64,000 bases of DNA from Lytechinus variegatus. Taxonomy: Eukaryota; Echinodermata; Echinoidea; Temnopleuroida; Toxopneustidae. Location: positions 14,933,532 through 14,997,531 of the forward strand of contig NC_054746.1 in NCBI RefSeq assembly GCF_018143015.1, given 5' to 3'. The position numbers and the translations under genes are program-made. Under the pieces are notes generated by a model. It saw only the letters and a list, made by a program, of their open reading frames with translations, was not told where the DNA came from and made no database searches. Of the stretch, positions 35,176-47,880 are shown piece after piece; the first letter of the stretch is position 1; every line of letters begins with the position of its first letter.

Positions 35176-38100
35176 CGTTTGGCCCCTTTGAGGGAGATGG
35201 ACTCTATAAAACAAGTTTGGCCCCGCTTTGTGGAAGCCATTCAGTTAGTCATTCTTGAACCATATGAAGGTCAATCCCAATAATAATTGTCTGTGAACAT
35301 TTGAAAGATGTTATCATTATGAAATTCTAATGGCAAAGACTGTCCAGAGGATGGGATGTGATCCTTATGGTAAGAAGAGGCCAAACAAAACAAGACGAGA
35401 GGCTGATTTTGTTTATAAAATGACATTAAGAAAGTTGAACATTACAATGACCCCCTTGTTGCTGATGCACCAATATGCCCTACATGATGGATCATCATAA
35501 TTGTACTAAAATTATGCCAAGTCAATGACATGTTTCCTAATAGCGGCCAAAGAGAGATTCAATATGATCTGTAAACACTGAAGTATTAAAAGACCAATTC
35601 CTAAAATTAAAAGAAGATAAAAACATTTTCCTGCTCTTTCATGGATCGGCAAGTTTGGACCCAGCTGATGTAATGCATTTCTAAACGCTTCAACTTGCAT
35701 TTGGAGAGTAACCTTATGAGGGATATCCTGAAGATTATATAAAGAATGCAACCTAGTGCACAAGCGAGATCTTCATTGGACTCCCAGGAGGTGGACAAGG
35801 GCTCAACTACTACCATCTGACGGAGGAAAGACACAATCACCCTTTGCACTCAAAACCAATATGGGTGTGTCCATAAGGATTATTTGTTTTCATTTCGTAG
35901 TCATTCCACAGAGTATGAAGGAAATATGCAGAGATTTCCTTCATTTCACCCCAAATTTGGTTGTTTTGGGGAATTGATTTGTAAAGATGATATCCTTAAT
36001 GATGTGGTGATGTTTGTCTCTTTGTTTCAGTTCAGTTATGGGCCCTGTTTCACCCGATGCTTTCAGTGTAAGCTACTGAAATCCTCCAATAAGATTGGCT
36101 CAATTGGATTTCTGTAGCACTTGTCCTTCATGACTTGTTTGTGAGACAGTACCCTGTTTGTTACAATCAAATATAGTAAATGATCGGGGAGAAGTTAATT
36201 TTTAATCTTGAAATAGAGAAAAAGTGATGGGAAGCGTCTATTGTTGATCGTATGACATAATCTCTGGGAAGATTTTTTTCAAATCTCTTATTTAAATTTT
36301 ATATGATCTAAGCCAAAAAGGCAAAAAAAAATCATTGTCTCAATAATTTGCTGTTCATATTTATATTAGCCAATAATGATTTGAAGAAATTATATTTGAT
36401 TCAATGAAATATAATGACTTAAGATTGTGATACAATGTTATCAAGTTTTTATTTATATGAGAATGATAATGTAATATGACATTTAAATTATTTTTCAATA
36501 GAATGCAAAATTACTTTTAATTATGACTGTAATTTCCCCGTAATTTTAAAACACCAACATCACTTGTTACAATTTTCTATTTTGATAGATAATTTAAGAG
36601 TATTTGCCTTTGCCATATCAAAATTTATAAATAAAAGAAGGAGAAAATGTGGTTTTCCTTCAATGTTTCAGAAGAAAGGCATACTTAGTAATCAAAATTT
36701 CTGTTTGAAGAGATGAATGTGTTATTGTGATTGGATCAGTATTATGGAAGGGGTTGTTGGATTATTTAGAACTATAGGCTTTTGCCTTGAACATGTTCTA
36801 TCAAACTCTCCCTCTCAATTTCAGAAGTAGGAGAAAGAAAATAATTCACTTGTTCTTTATTTGCCAAATCCTAAATCCCTTCATTTCCTTTCTTCATCTT
36901 TTTTTTTGTTTTCCTTTCTCCTTTCTTCCTTTCTTCCTCTCTTATGTCTACTTTTATGCCTGTTCTTATCCCCTTCCCCTCCCTCTCTCTTTCTCTTACA
37001 CAAATACATGGCTCTTACTCTTTAACTTCTATATATTTCTCTTTCTTGTATTTTCAATATAAAAGACGTTTGATCTTATTTCTAATTCACCGAAAAACCA
37101 CAAAATGTTCGTACTACATGACATTTTGATTTGCTCTCAAATATATTGTGAAATAAAGTCAGTATTGCTTTGGGTCAGCATCAAGCTGAATTTTGTTGAA
37201 TAACATTATTGCATTGATGACAATAATAATTCTTTTTTAAAGTATTAAGCATTATCTTAAATTTGAGCTAACTTCACTGATAGAATTTGCTGTATTTTTA
37301 AGAATTTTGTATTATTATGAATTCATTTTTTTTTTAGAGTCATGAGCCTCCCGTTGTTTGGACAATGCAGTATAGCAGAGTGGATCATCAGAACATTTTT
37401 GTTTTTTAATGATTCATTTTTGTAAAAAAAAGAAAAAAGTGTCTTTCACTCTCTTATAACCATGACTATTTTGCTGCAAAGATGGGGATTTTTTTTTTAA
37501 ATGTCAAATTCTTTGCCAATTTTTATCACCCTGTGTGTCAGGGAGTATTGAGAGCATAAGATGTAAAGATATTCTTCCTAATTTAATCTTTCATGTTGCT
37601 TCTCTTAAAACGTTAATCTGAAATTAGTATTGTGTCTCCAGTTGGGGCATATTAAGAGAAAACATGTTATTAATATATAAAATTAAACCAACTAAATTCT
37701 TGCAATTTCTGTTATCCCCCATACAAGCATTATGTTTAAGCCAAATTAGGTATCGCCTATACTAATGATAGATTTTTTTTTTTTAATGATGTACTTTGAA
37801 TGATTTACTTCTCGCTCTCTCTTTTAATAGATGGAATGATTCTGGGGATTGTGAAAGATTTAGGTTAATATCTATGATTATTCATGAGTGCCAAATGAAG
37901 CGTAGATCTTAGGGTTGGGTTGTGCACATATGAGAAGCTCTTAGAAAACATATGTCATCTTGATTCCTATACGCCCTTTTTCATCAACCCACTTTATTTG
38001 TTGTCAATGTGTTGTGTGGATATACTTCAATATCAAATATTGAGACTGAAGAAATGGTGAAGATTTTGATGATTTAATCTGTCTATAGTTCATTGATATA

Positions 38101-40330
38101 ATTGTAAATAATGGCTTGGTTATTGACTGTAAATCACTAGAAAAAACGTTTTTGAGAAAAATAATAAGCTCTGTTTATGTATTAATTTCAACAGAATGTG
38201 TTTATTTACATGAAGATTTTACCAGTTATAATAATTTGTATTGTTGGTGTCAAGTCGATATGTGTAATAATGGTGTCATGTTAGTTTTATTTCATTTTTT
38301 ATTAGCAACGTGAGGAAAGTGCCAAAAAAATATTATGTCAAGATGTAAATAGGATTTTGAAGATTCAAAAGAAAGGGGAGCAGAAGTGAGACTTCATAAA
38401 CAATGCAACTGTGATAGGATACACATGCTGATGATAACAAATCATCTTTGTACATGACTGTTTTTCATCGAGTGTGGTATCTTTTTCTCTTTTCTCCTCT
38501 GCAGGTATTTTCCCAGATTAATTAGATGTTTTCATAAGTTTTAGGATCAAGCAAATGACATTGAATTAAAAGCAGCATGGACAGTTACAATAAATACAAC
38601 TTAACACTTAAATAAGCCAAAATTACGAATGGAATCATACCGTCTATTAAGAAGACTTCTTACATACCGTCTCTATTCTAAAGGAGATATTTGCAGGAGA
38701 TATTTCCTAATTTCCTTGTGTAGTCCCACTTAAGGGTACTTGTGTGGAACAGTAAATCAAAAGAAATATTGTGGCTTACCCTCTGGTAAGGGGGTACATG
38801 TACAAACAGTGTCCAAGTTTTATAGTGTCAGGATAAAGATGTGACTGGAGAATCGGTCGTGTTTGTTTGTTTGTTTTTGGTTGTTCCACACCCAGTTTCT
38901 AGTTTGGGAGTACAGAGAGCCCTCATATGAACATAACACTTGTGATCGAACGATGTGGTAGTTGTTCTTCAAGACTCTGGTTTCTTTATTTCCATGTAAT
39001 TTAAAAATCCGCAGCTGATATTACTGTTTGGTTTCATCTGATTAATATTTAAAGAATTTCAATCCTTTTTTTTTCTTTCTATCATGACATGTGGTGTTTT
39101 TGTAGAAAGCCACCGAATCCATCCACTCAGAAAAATTGTCAATTTAGTTTCATCAGGTACAAACACTCAAGGTTGTGTTTCCTTAAACATCTCATAAGTA
39201 TTTTTTCAATAAATCGTTGTTTCCTTAGGATACGTCAAAAGATAAACTGCCAATGTTAGATGCCAGAAAATATTTTTAAGCTCTTTAATTTCCTGTCAGT
39301 TATATTTGAATTGCCAAATCTATCATTGAGAAGTAATTATTGATCTGTTCCTATCGTCTGTTGTTTCAGGGCATTTTATTAATATCAAATTTAAGATAAT
39401 TATTTAGATAATAATACATTTATACGTTGCTTTATAATGATAGAAGGAACCCTGGAGACGAAATATGGAAACAAATGGTCAGATTGAGACCAGTTCCTTT
39501 TAATTATTTTTACATCAAAATCATTGTATTTTACTTTTATTTCTTAAAAATAACCAAAAACTTTTAAAAGATCTTCTTTAAAGAGCCATTCAGTAGTTTT
39601 CAACAAGCAAATGGTTTTCTTTTTTAGCCAATTTAAATAATTGACTTTTACCTAAGAATTATTTTCTTTCAATTCTTAAATTTTTTTTTATCAAAGAAGG
39701 TTTATGCTGCTCTTTTGTATTAAAGGGATTTTTTTTTGTAAGGATGGTTGACCATAAGTTTTTACTTTAATTGAAGCATACTGGTTATGCATACCACTTG
39801 AATATGAACTATAAGAAGCTTAACACAGGTTAAAGACAACTTCTTTTTAATGATGATAATTTTTTAAAGTTTGTTGATGTGTTATGCGTTTTGGTTCACT
39901 TGCATAAGTGACGTTAAACTTTTTAAACAAAAGTATCGTCATCATCGCCTGCGCTGTATTACATTTCATTCTTAGAGGTATGAAGCTCTGTTTTTAGTGT
40001 ATAGTTTTTACTGCATACTATGTGTGTATAGTAGGGTTTTTTCTCTCCTTATTTTTAATTTCAAATTAGAAGTAATATATAAATATATTGTCACATTTGT
40101 GATGATGTAACGTCTTTGTTCCCCTAACAGAAACCCTATTATTCTGTTATTTTTTTCTTACCCCCTATGTTGGTCATATTGTGTTTATTTCAGTCTTATT
40201 TTGGACTGATTTCGACAGAGAGAATCCGCTTGTCTTTAGATCTCTGTGTGAAAATCCATCGTATCATTATTATATATGTACGATATTGATAATAAAAGAG
40301 CACACTATTTCTGATTGTATGATAAATTCA
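35176..40330 (+). other. Probable long 3' UTR and downstream flank of the nuclear receptor
   Basis: AT-rich, almost free of repeats and of coding potential. Candidate poly(A) signals AATAAA occur at 36630, 37152 and 40291. TGTAAATA (Pumilio-type) sites are at 38103-38110 and 38344-38351. A (GTTT)n run is at about 38857-38877. Sea urchin mRNAs often have 3' UTRs of several kb, so the whole stretch may be transcribed, but its end cannot be fixed here. Confidence 0.4.
40291..40296 (+). terminator. Candidate distal poly(A) signal of the nuclear receptor
   Basis: AATAAA ends the long repeat-free AT-rich stretch and is followed by T-rich sequence, shortly before GGT/GAT microsatellites begin. Alternatives are at 36630 and 37152. 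Confidence 0.25.
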
Positions 40331-40494
40331 AGACTAGCACTTTCTTTATTTGCCTAGAAGGTTTGTTGTAGAAACAGTTTGCGCTGTTGAGGACTGTCAT
40401 GTTAAAACTCCTATGTTTTTTAAGGGGTTATTATACAGATGAGAGGAGGGTGTAGATGCAATTGATTTGGACGTTTTTACGGATATGTTGATAT

Positions 40495-40765
40495 GTATGG
40501 TGTTAATGGGGATGATGGTATGGTTGTTGTGGTGGTAGGGGTAAGCGGTTGGAAGTGGTTTTGGTGTTAAGAGGCTGTTGTAAAGTAATGCGAAGTTTAT
40601 GGTGGTGGTTTGTGAGATGGTGGCATTTGTTGAAATGACAATGGTGATGGAGATGAGGAGGATGATGATGACGACGACGATGGTGATGATGGTGGTGGTG
40701 GTGGTGGTGGTGGTAATGGTGGAGATGGTGATTGTGATGATGATGATGATGGTGGTGATTGAAAT
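40495..40765 (+). repeat. GGT/GAT trinucleotide microsatellite
   Basis: Imperfect (GGT)n and (GAT)n with a core of uninterrupted GGT near 40690-40712. Open frames here are artefacts. Confidence 0.9.
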
Positions 40766-41129
40766 GGTATCATTGGTTGATTAAAGAAAAAAGACTTGAT
40801 TAAATTGGTTAACATTATGTAGTAAATGTAAATTTGCAAAGATCTTGAAAAAATAGAATAAGAGAGGGAGAAAGGAAGAGACTTAATGTAGTTTTGACAA
40901 GGTGTCTTAGGAGGGGGATCGGTGAATATATAGCAGACTAAACTATATGGAAATTCAATCGATTACTAACAAAGGAAGAAACAATAGATTTTTTACTACA
41001 TCCATTAACAGCTGACTTGATTTGATGAGATTTGACAGACATCAAAATGACACAATGCAGCTCTTTCCATTTTTGTTCTTTCGTCGAATGATAAATTACT
41101 CTCACAAAGTGTCAATTTTATTTATCACA

Positions 41130-41620
41130 CTCGGAGTTACATCAAGTGTAACCATAATACATCCCACAAAATTTCACGATTCGCTAGCCACCACCAGAAA
41201 CCGCATTTTGCAAATGATATTCCCGCCCTCGATGGCTTGAAATAAATTCAGAGATTGAATAAATATATTCTTTTGTTCAGCTCGTTCATTTACGGTTTAC
41301 ATTAGAAGACAAAGTGAACTGATTACCATTTTTATCGTCGTGTGCCGATCGCTTACGTAGATCCGTAGAGCAAACGACTGTTTATTTCGCAATAGGGTTA
41401 AGATCGCGTGTGGGGGGCTTTATTCCCCCTTTCTGTTCTATTTCCCCCCTAATTTTTGACACAAGGACAAAAGGATGAGCCTTTATTTCTGCTATAGAGC
41501 TTGCAGCTGCGGGAGGGGAAGCGTGAAAATTAGTTTGGAATAAAACAGACCTCGAGTGAAGAGGCGATTGCTGGCGTTCAAGTCCGGTAAATCTCTCCCA
41601 TTGAAATTGGATAGTTAGCG
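41130..41620. promoter_or_regulatory. CpG-richer unique block, candidate regulatory module
   Basis: Non-repetitive, CpG-containing sequence with an octamer-like TTTGCAAAT near 41207. It lies about 6 kb downstream of the nuclear receptor stop codon. Function is inferred from composition only. Confidence 0.2.
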
Positions 41621-42059
41621 GTCAGCATGTTGCTTTTGATTTGTCAATGTAAAAGATACGATTTGGAAGGCTACTCGTAAAAAAAAAAACAGAAACGGGT
41701 CCTTTGTTTTTTTAATGTTATTCCTTAAAAGGGACTTAACTTCCTATGTTTCTAATCGGGGATGTGAATCTTCATAACCAATTATGTTATTAACAGACAG
41801 ATATAAGGGAAAAGTTAGCTTTATAAGATAGGCGTTCAACTTGGTAAATATATTATACACGATTCATGGTCTCTATGCATGGCCTTCCAAATCATTTTCC
41901 ATATTTCTCATCAGATCCGAGAACTCTGTCGTACAAGGGGGGGGGTATAAGAAATTAAATCGCTATCAGTCGCTTCGCTCTGCCATGTTCTTGAATATTT
42001 TACAAACTTATTTACCGAATCCATTCCAATTCAATAGACATGTCATATAGCGCTTTCCT

Positions 42060-42440
42060 TTCGTTTTACAAGTTTGTGGAGCAAAACAAAATTTCCCTCT
42101 TTTCTTTCTCTCCTCAACACTCCTTCCATCCACTCTCTCACTGTCACCTCATATTAGTATTAATCCCCAGTCGCGCGCTCTCTCTCTCCCTCCCCTCTCT
42201 TCCTCTGCACCTCCCCCCCCCCCCCCCCCCCCCGCTCTTCTACACACGACCCCTCTTCCTTTCGACAATGTCACCTCTTCCTCATTATTTACCCCCTTTC
42301 CTCGTCTCTCACCTCCCTCTCTGCTCTCTGTCTGCCAGCATGACTGTCACCCCGTCTCTCTCTCCACCCCCCTCCCCCCGTTGATTTTCATATTCACCTT
42401 GGATCTTGCTACCCCCCCCCCACACACACCTTAACATTTC
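42060..42440 (+). repeat. CT-rich low-complexity tract with a 21-C run
   Basis: C/T-rich sequence with C21 at 42213-42233 and a further C run near 42412-42420, followed by a short CA run. Confidence 0.85.
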
Positions 42441-42467
42441 CCTCTTCTTCCTCTCTTAATTAAAGAA

Positions 42468-42869
42468 CGTTTATTTCCAATTGGTCTAATGCCAATTCGT
42501 CCAAGTACCAAAACCTTGTCAACTATTTTGATCTACTATCAGTTCGTCCACTATCCACATGGTCTAAATGCGAATGCGTCCACTCACCATTTCTTCTAAT
42601 AACCAGTTGGTTCAATAGCCATTATTTCAGTCTATATACCACTCGGTCTAGTTGGACTAAGTATTATTGTGCAAAATGAATGAAAATGAAATGGATATTA
42701 GACCAACTGGTTTAGGAGACGAAATGGTCATAGACGAAATGATTAGACGAAGTGTTGATTGGACCAAATGGTTGTTAGACGAAATGTTGATGGACGGAAT
42801 GGCATTAGACTAAATGAAAGTAGACCATGTGGTGAAAGGACGAGTGCAGTAGACGAATTGGCAATTTGC
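42468..42869. mobile_element. Foldback Mutator-like (MULE) miniature element with 9-bp target duplications
   Basis: The two halves are inverted copies of each other over almost their whole length (about 200 bp each). Each half is built from a roughly 20-bp degenerate module such as CCAATTCGTCTAATGCCA or ACCATTTCGTCTAA. A perfect 9-bp direct repeat, ATTAAAGAA, flanks the element at 42459-42467 and 42870-42878. Long terminal inverted repeats with a 9-bp duplication are typical of Mutator-like elements. No coding capacity, so it must have been mobilised in trans. Confidence 0.75.
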
Positions 42870-44758
42870 ATTAAAGAAGACGATAGTTCACCAGAGTATC
42901 AAGTTAATTTCAATTTCAAATACCGTATATAATAGAGCATCAACATAACAAGCGAATCAGTAGAATCCCTCTTCGATCGGAATTAGTCTGAGAAAATTAA
43001 GGGCATTTATTGTTTTTAGAAACGGCGCATATCGGTATTGCGATAAGGCAAGTGGACCCCCCCCCCCCCCACGATATCACATGTAGATTTCATTAGATCT
43101 ATATTTTTCTGTTGCAACGACGAATATATCCGACTCTTAATCATCAATATTGAGGCAAATCATTTCAGATTTCGGTAAAATTGTTATCACTTTTCGGGCG
43201 GCAATACTTTTTACCCGTGCCCCGACCCCCTGAGCCCTTTTCATTTGAAAATGACAAGGGGGCTGGTTTTATTGACTGGGATTTGGGAAAGTTGTATGAT
43301 AGATCATTTATCATTCATTTAATCAAAATAGAATGCTTGAAAAATTGTAGATAATTGAACAAAATATTATCGATTCATGTACATGTATACTTATTTGCAT
43401 GCCGCCCATAATTATCTCTGTTTTATGAAACGCTTTAAGTCTTCTAAACATCTGAACCATCTAATTTGGCCCTATATAAAAGAAGGTGATGGGATTGACC
43501 CATCTCAATTGATTGTATTTTTTATTCGTTTACGCAACATGATAATGGTATACAGGGAATGGAGGAGAGCGCAATGATTGTGGAAAATCGGCATTTTTAA
43601 ATTGTCCTTAAAGGGGCAGCAAGCCAGAAACTGTGTAAAAAAAACTGTGTGTGTCATTATGCTAGAAGCAAGGAGATTGAAACTGTACTACAGAGGATGT
43701 GCCCCCTTAGATAGATTATCATCTGTGTAACAGCATAGCGAAGCTAGAAGGAAGAGAGATGAGATGAGAGTAGAAAGATGTAAGGTGCTTAATGAAGAAG
43801 GAGATAGCCAAGGTATGGGAACACGGTGAGATGCTGGGCCCGGTTCGAAGATAAGTGTGCTTGAGAAAAATCATTCAGTTAAAGCGATGTAAAAAAGAGC
43901 GAGACAATTGAATCCATATTTCTTCATTACGCCTTCAATGCCGATCCACATGTAATGCGGCGAAAGATCAAAGCGCGCCGCGTCTGGGGGAGAATAATAC
44001 CATGTCTTCTGACTTTCACTTACGCTAATCAACGTCAAATTGATCCACAAAAAGGGAGTCCCGTCTTCCGATATTTCAGGCTTATTTGCTATGACATTTT
44101 ATTGCATTATATTTTTCCAAAAGCGGCAAATATACATACAGCACACGGCAACAAATCTACATTAGTCACTATATGATACATATTTGCACTGAGATGTTCC
44201 ATGCAGTTACTGCATATTTTTAGTGCATGGTACACACTCTATTTACATTTTTATTCCTTGCCTTCCTTTCGACAAAAATCTTACATCTGAATTTCATATT
44301 GCCACACTGATTAGTCACTTCAATGATTCACAAATTATTTCGATCGATAAAAAATACATATTGGTATTAAAATCAGTAATGTAATAACACGATATTTCAA
44401 AACATCTTCCATAACCAAACTCAAGGTCAGAAGTAACAAAAGAGCCTTTAAGAATCTTACTATAGCAACCTTTCTTAAAGTGGAATTATTGTACACAGAG
44501 GCCTTGTGTACATTTTAGAATGAAGGGTTATTTTAGATTTGGTACAGAGGTTCTATAAATTTGTCTCATTCGGAATGACTTTAAATCAGAAAAAATGAAA
44601 ATCACTCATTGTTCCAATCAACAATTCTGAAATTTAGTATATTTATGTTGTTCTGTAGGCGGCACTTACATCATTTAGGCCCTACCTATATGTGAAAATC
44701 TGTGACAGGCCTATTAATCTTTAAAAATTCAGTCATTCATTTAGTCCTATGCTTGTTA

Positions 44759-45185
44759 AAGTGGTACCTTAGGCTGAAGTAAATATGATTTGAACAGATG
44801 AAGAAAAATCAGACAAACAAAACACTGAAAATTTGATTAAAATCTGACAAGGAATAACAAAGTTATGACATTTTAAAGTTTGGCATTTTCCAGGGAAACA
44901 GTTCTAGCCATGTCTTCATGAATATTCAATGAGCAAAATGATGATGTCATATCCCCACATGTTCGTTTGTATTTTGTTATATAAAATAAGTTTTATTTAA
45001 AAAAATCCACAAAGAACTAAAAAATGGATTGACAACTGATTTAGAGCATTATTATATTCCTTGCTGCAACTTATTTCATCAATAACTTTGTTATTTGTTA
45101 TCCAATTTTGATTGAATTTTTGGCATTTTGCTTTGTGAATTTTACTCTATTCAGATATAAATATTTTCAACCCGGAGCATCCCTT
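44759..45185. mobile_element. Foldback TIR element (427 bp), TA-flanked
   Basis: Long imperfect inverted repeats of about 120 bp. The left arm contains AATAACAAAGTTATGACATT and the right arm, on the opposite strand, contains AATAACAAAGTTATTGATG. TA flanks both ends (44757-44758 and 45186-45187). I recognise the middle segment CTTCATGAATATTCAATGAG and these arms as belonging to a very common sea urchin dispersed repeat. A truncated copy lies at 62735-62935. Confidence 0.7.
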
Positions 45186-46319
45186 TAGTAATGGAAGGTG
45201 AAACTGATAAGTTGATACTACACAAAGTAGACTGCAATTACACGTTTTAGATGTACAAAACCTTCTTGTGCTCACGGGTTGTAAATACAAGAAATTATAT
45301 GCGTGAGTCATAAGCGATACTATGATTATGATCCTTTCTCTTTAATCGATGACATTAATTCATCCGTAATTATGCAAAATCAAAATTAGATTAGGGAAGC
45401 TTTACGGGTACAAAATCCATGGGTATACAAATACAAATATTTTTAGTTACACGTCTGACCCGGTTTAAATTCCATAAATCCTACATAGGACATTTTATAA
45501 AAGTACAGAAAATATCTACCTCGAAAAGAAATACACGTGATCAAAATTAATGTTAAATATAATACAATAAACAGAAAATTAATATCTATGATATCCGAAA
45601 TAATTTCTAACTATTATAGGCATACATAACTAGGTTATCAGTCAGGTATAATGGAATTTCTATTTTGCAGTATGTCATTAAAAAATGTATCTTTACATAA
45701 ATTATATCAAATCTCATTGGTGAATGAAATCTTGTGGTGCATGTTTTCAAATAATCTAATCATTATTTCGCACTGAAAACTGCCATGTTCAATTATTGAT
45801 ACAAAGAACGACAATGAAGCATGCATCTCATGAATACACTTAAGACTGGATTATGTACTTGTGGGGTTATTAGTAATTCCGGTAACATCTCGTGTCAATT
45901 CATTTTCTTAAATTTCTTTTATAATTAATGATATGAAGAGAAACTTAACCTTCCGTAATTGTCTCTTGTGCGAGTATGTTCCCTTTATGTTTATCACTGC
46001 ACAGGTGTAGAAATTGATTATCTGACCAGGGAAATCTTGGCAACATTTCCCTGATCTAACATTCAAGCACACATCATGATAACTTCAAAATACCACAGGA
46101 CGTTATTCCCTTTCAGATCGAGTGGCGTTTTAAATCACCATCTGGGAAGGGAAAAATATTCTCTAAATTTTCAAGATACATCGCATAATGTAGATGAAGT
46201 AGAGCAATACTTATCCAAGTAAGTAAATTTCATTTCGATTTATTAATTAAATGTTTACAATAAACACAATTGAAAATAATCTGATGAGTCATGGAGTTTT
46301 AAGAAATATCATTATTGAT

Positions 46320-46400
46320 GCACTCAAAGGTCAAGTCCACCCCCTAGAAAAGATTTATTTAAACGAATTCCCATATCAAATATCAGGGTCGGCACCTGGG
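46320..46400 (+). repeat. Fragment of a common dispersed repeat
   Basis: AAAGGTCAAGTCCACCCCCT resembles the end of a widespread sea urchin repeat family. The rest of the element is not recognisable. Confidence 0.3.
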
Positions 46401-47802
46401 TATTTTGAGGGGGGAGAGGGGGCAAGACGAATCTTAGCTGCAATGAAGTTAGTTAGGAGTTACACAGCAAAATGTTCTTTTCTTTCTACTTTCATCCCTT
46501 TTCTCCCTGATTTTCTTTCTTTCCCCCTCCCTTCTTGTTTTTTTTATTAATTGAAAATCATAAAGGGGCGATCACCCCCTGCACCAAGTAGTGCCGTTCC
46601 TGAATATCTTCAAATCCCTCTTGGGTGTTATATATTTTTTGTTTCATTAATTGAATAACATCGAGGAGTAACCGCCCCTGCCTAATATCTTAAAATCTGC
46701 TGAATCAATTTTCATGGGAAATAAAAACAGAAAGTCATCAGTTGAATATATCTTAAAATACCATGTCCGTAGGAGATGCAGGGGATACTTACTCATTTGT
46801 AAATTGCTAAGGGGAAAATACTGAAACTTATTTGGTCTTAAGATATCAAGATGAATACTGTTTTTTTATTACATAGATTATCGCCAAGTTATAAAGAAAA
46901 ATAAATAATATAGGTCTATCATCGTACTATACTCTGGCATGATAGAGAATATGTAGATACATAGATCCTAACAGAATTATTAAATCGCAATTATTTCGAC
47001 AGAAATATCTATTTTTTTAGAATTATTTAAAAAAAAAGGGTACAATATGAAGAGCTGCATTTGATACTATAGACTCTAAATATTTTCAACATAATAAAAT
47101 GGTATAATCCAGTGATGCATTACAAAAAAAAGTTATGAACAAGACTTTGCCTATTAAAGTGGATAATGTGAATTTGATCTTAAATATCCGTTACTAAGAA
47201 AACAATGAAAGTCACTTAATCAATGATATGATCAAGCCGGATGAAGCAAGAATTCGTTCTTTCGTCTCTACAAATATTTAGATTGGATGAATTACTGTTT
47301 AGGTTGGTTATAGCCAAACTTTAAAAATAGAAAAAGAAAACATATATTCAAAGCTGCAATACAACATGATGAAGGTTGATTACAAAAAAAAAATACAACA
47401 AAACTTCAGAAAGTAAAAGCAATAATTATATTTAAGTATATTTTCCTCTTTTGCTTTTAAACATCATGTGTGTTAATTTGTTGAATAGCACTGAAAGTCG
47501 AACAGGTAAAGCTAATTCTTGACCTTTTTATACTAATTAAAAATTAATATTTCACTTTGGCACCACCTTAATATTCATGACAGATTTGATTTATTCAAAA
47601 TAGCCAGTCATATATACAAATATCTTAATAGCAGTTGGCAAAGATTTGGTCAGCCTTATTATCTTATAAATATAAATAGAATACAAATTCTACATTTCTG
47701 CACTTTACATACAAACTTTCGTAAAAAGTGTAATTTGTGTTACAGGGTATTTTGACTGGCGTTGTGCTTGCATGATACAGTCCTCGCCTGAGACGGCGCT
47801 CT

Positions 47803-47880
47803 TCAAACTCGATGATAGCGGATTGATTTGGCGCGTTCTTTCTCCATCTTCTCCAACACTTTCCTCTCGTGCTCCCGTTG
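47803..47880 (-). CDS. MS4A-like gene, terminal coding exon 5 (charged tail)
   Basis: The acceptor GCCCATAG is followed by 25 codons and a TGA at 47805-47803. The residues QREHERKVLEKMEKERAKSI continue the Gln/Glu/Arg-rich helix begun in exon 4, giving one coiled-coil-like tail of about 40 residues. The exact phase match and the smooth continuation of composition are the reasons for accepting this short exon 4.9 kb away. Confidence 0.7.
   Translation of the reverse strand, partial: QREHERKVLEKMEKERAKSIRYHRV

Larger units (their letters stand above)
40331..47802. other. Region between the two convergent genes
   Basis: Holds the GGT/GAT microsatellite (40495-40765), a CpG-richer block (about 41130-41620), a CT/C-rich tract (42060-42440), the Mutator-like foldback element, the TA-flanked foldback element, a repeat fragment near 46327 and AT-rich unique sequence. 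A minus-strand AATAAA (TTTATT at 47590-47595) could end the MS4A-like transcript. A perfect TCF/LEF-type AGATCAAAG is at 43965-43973. No gene recognised. Confidence 0.5.

Noticed and set aside
40597-40839. Ser/Pro-rich (-) and Met/Val-rich (+) open frames
   Set aside because: Translation of the GGT/GAT microsatellite.
41575-41592. tRNA B-box-like GTTCAAGTCC
   Set aside because: No A-box at tRNA spacing and no cloverleaf possible.
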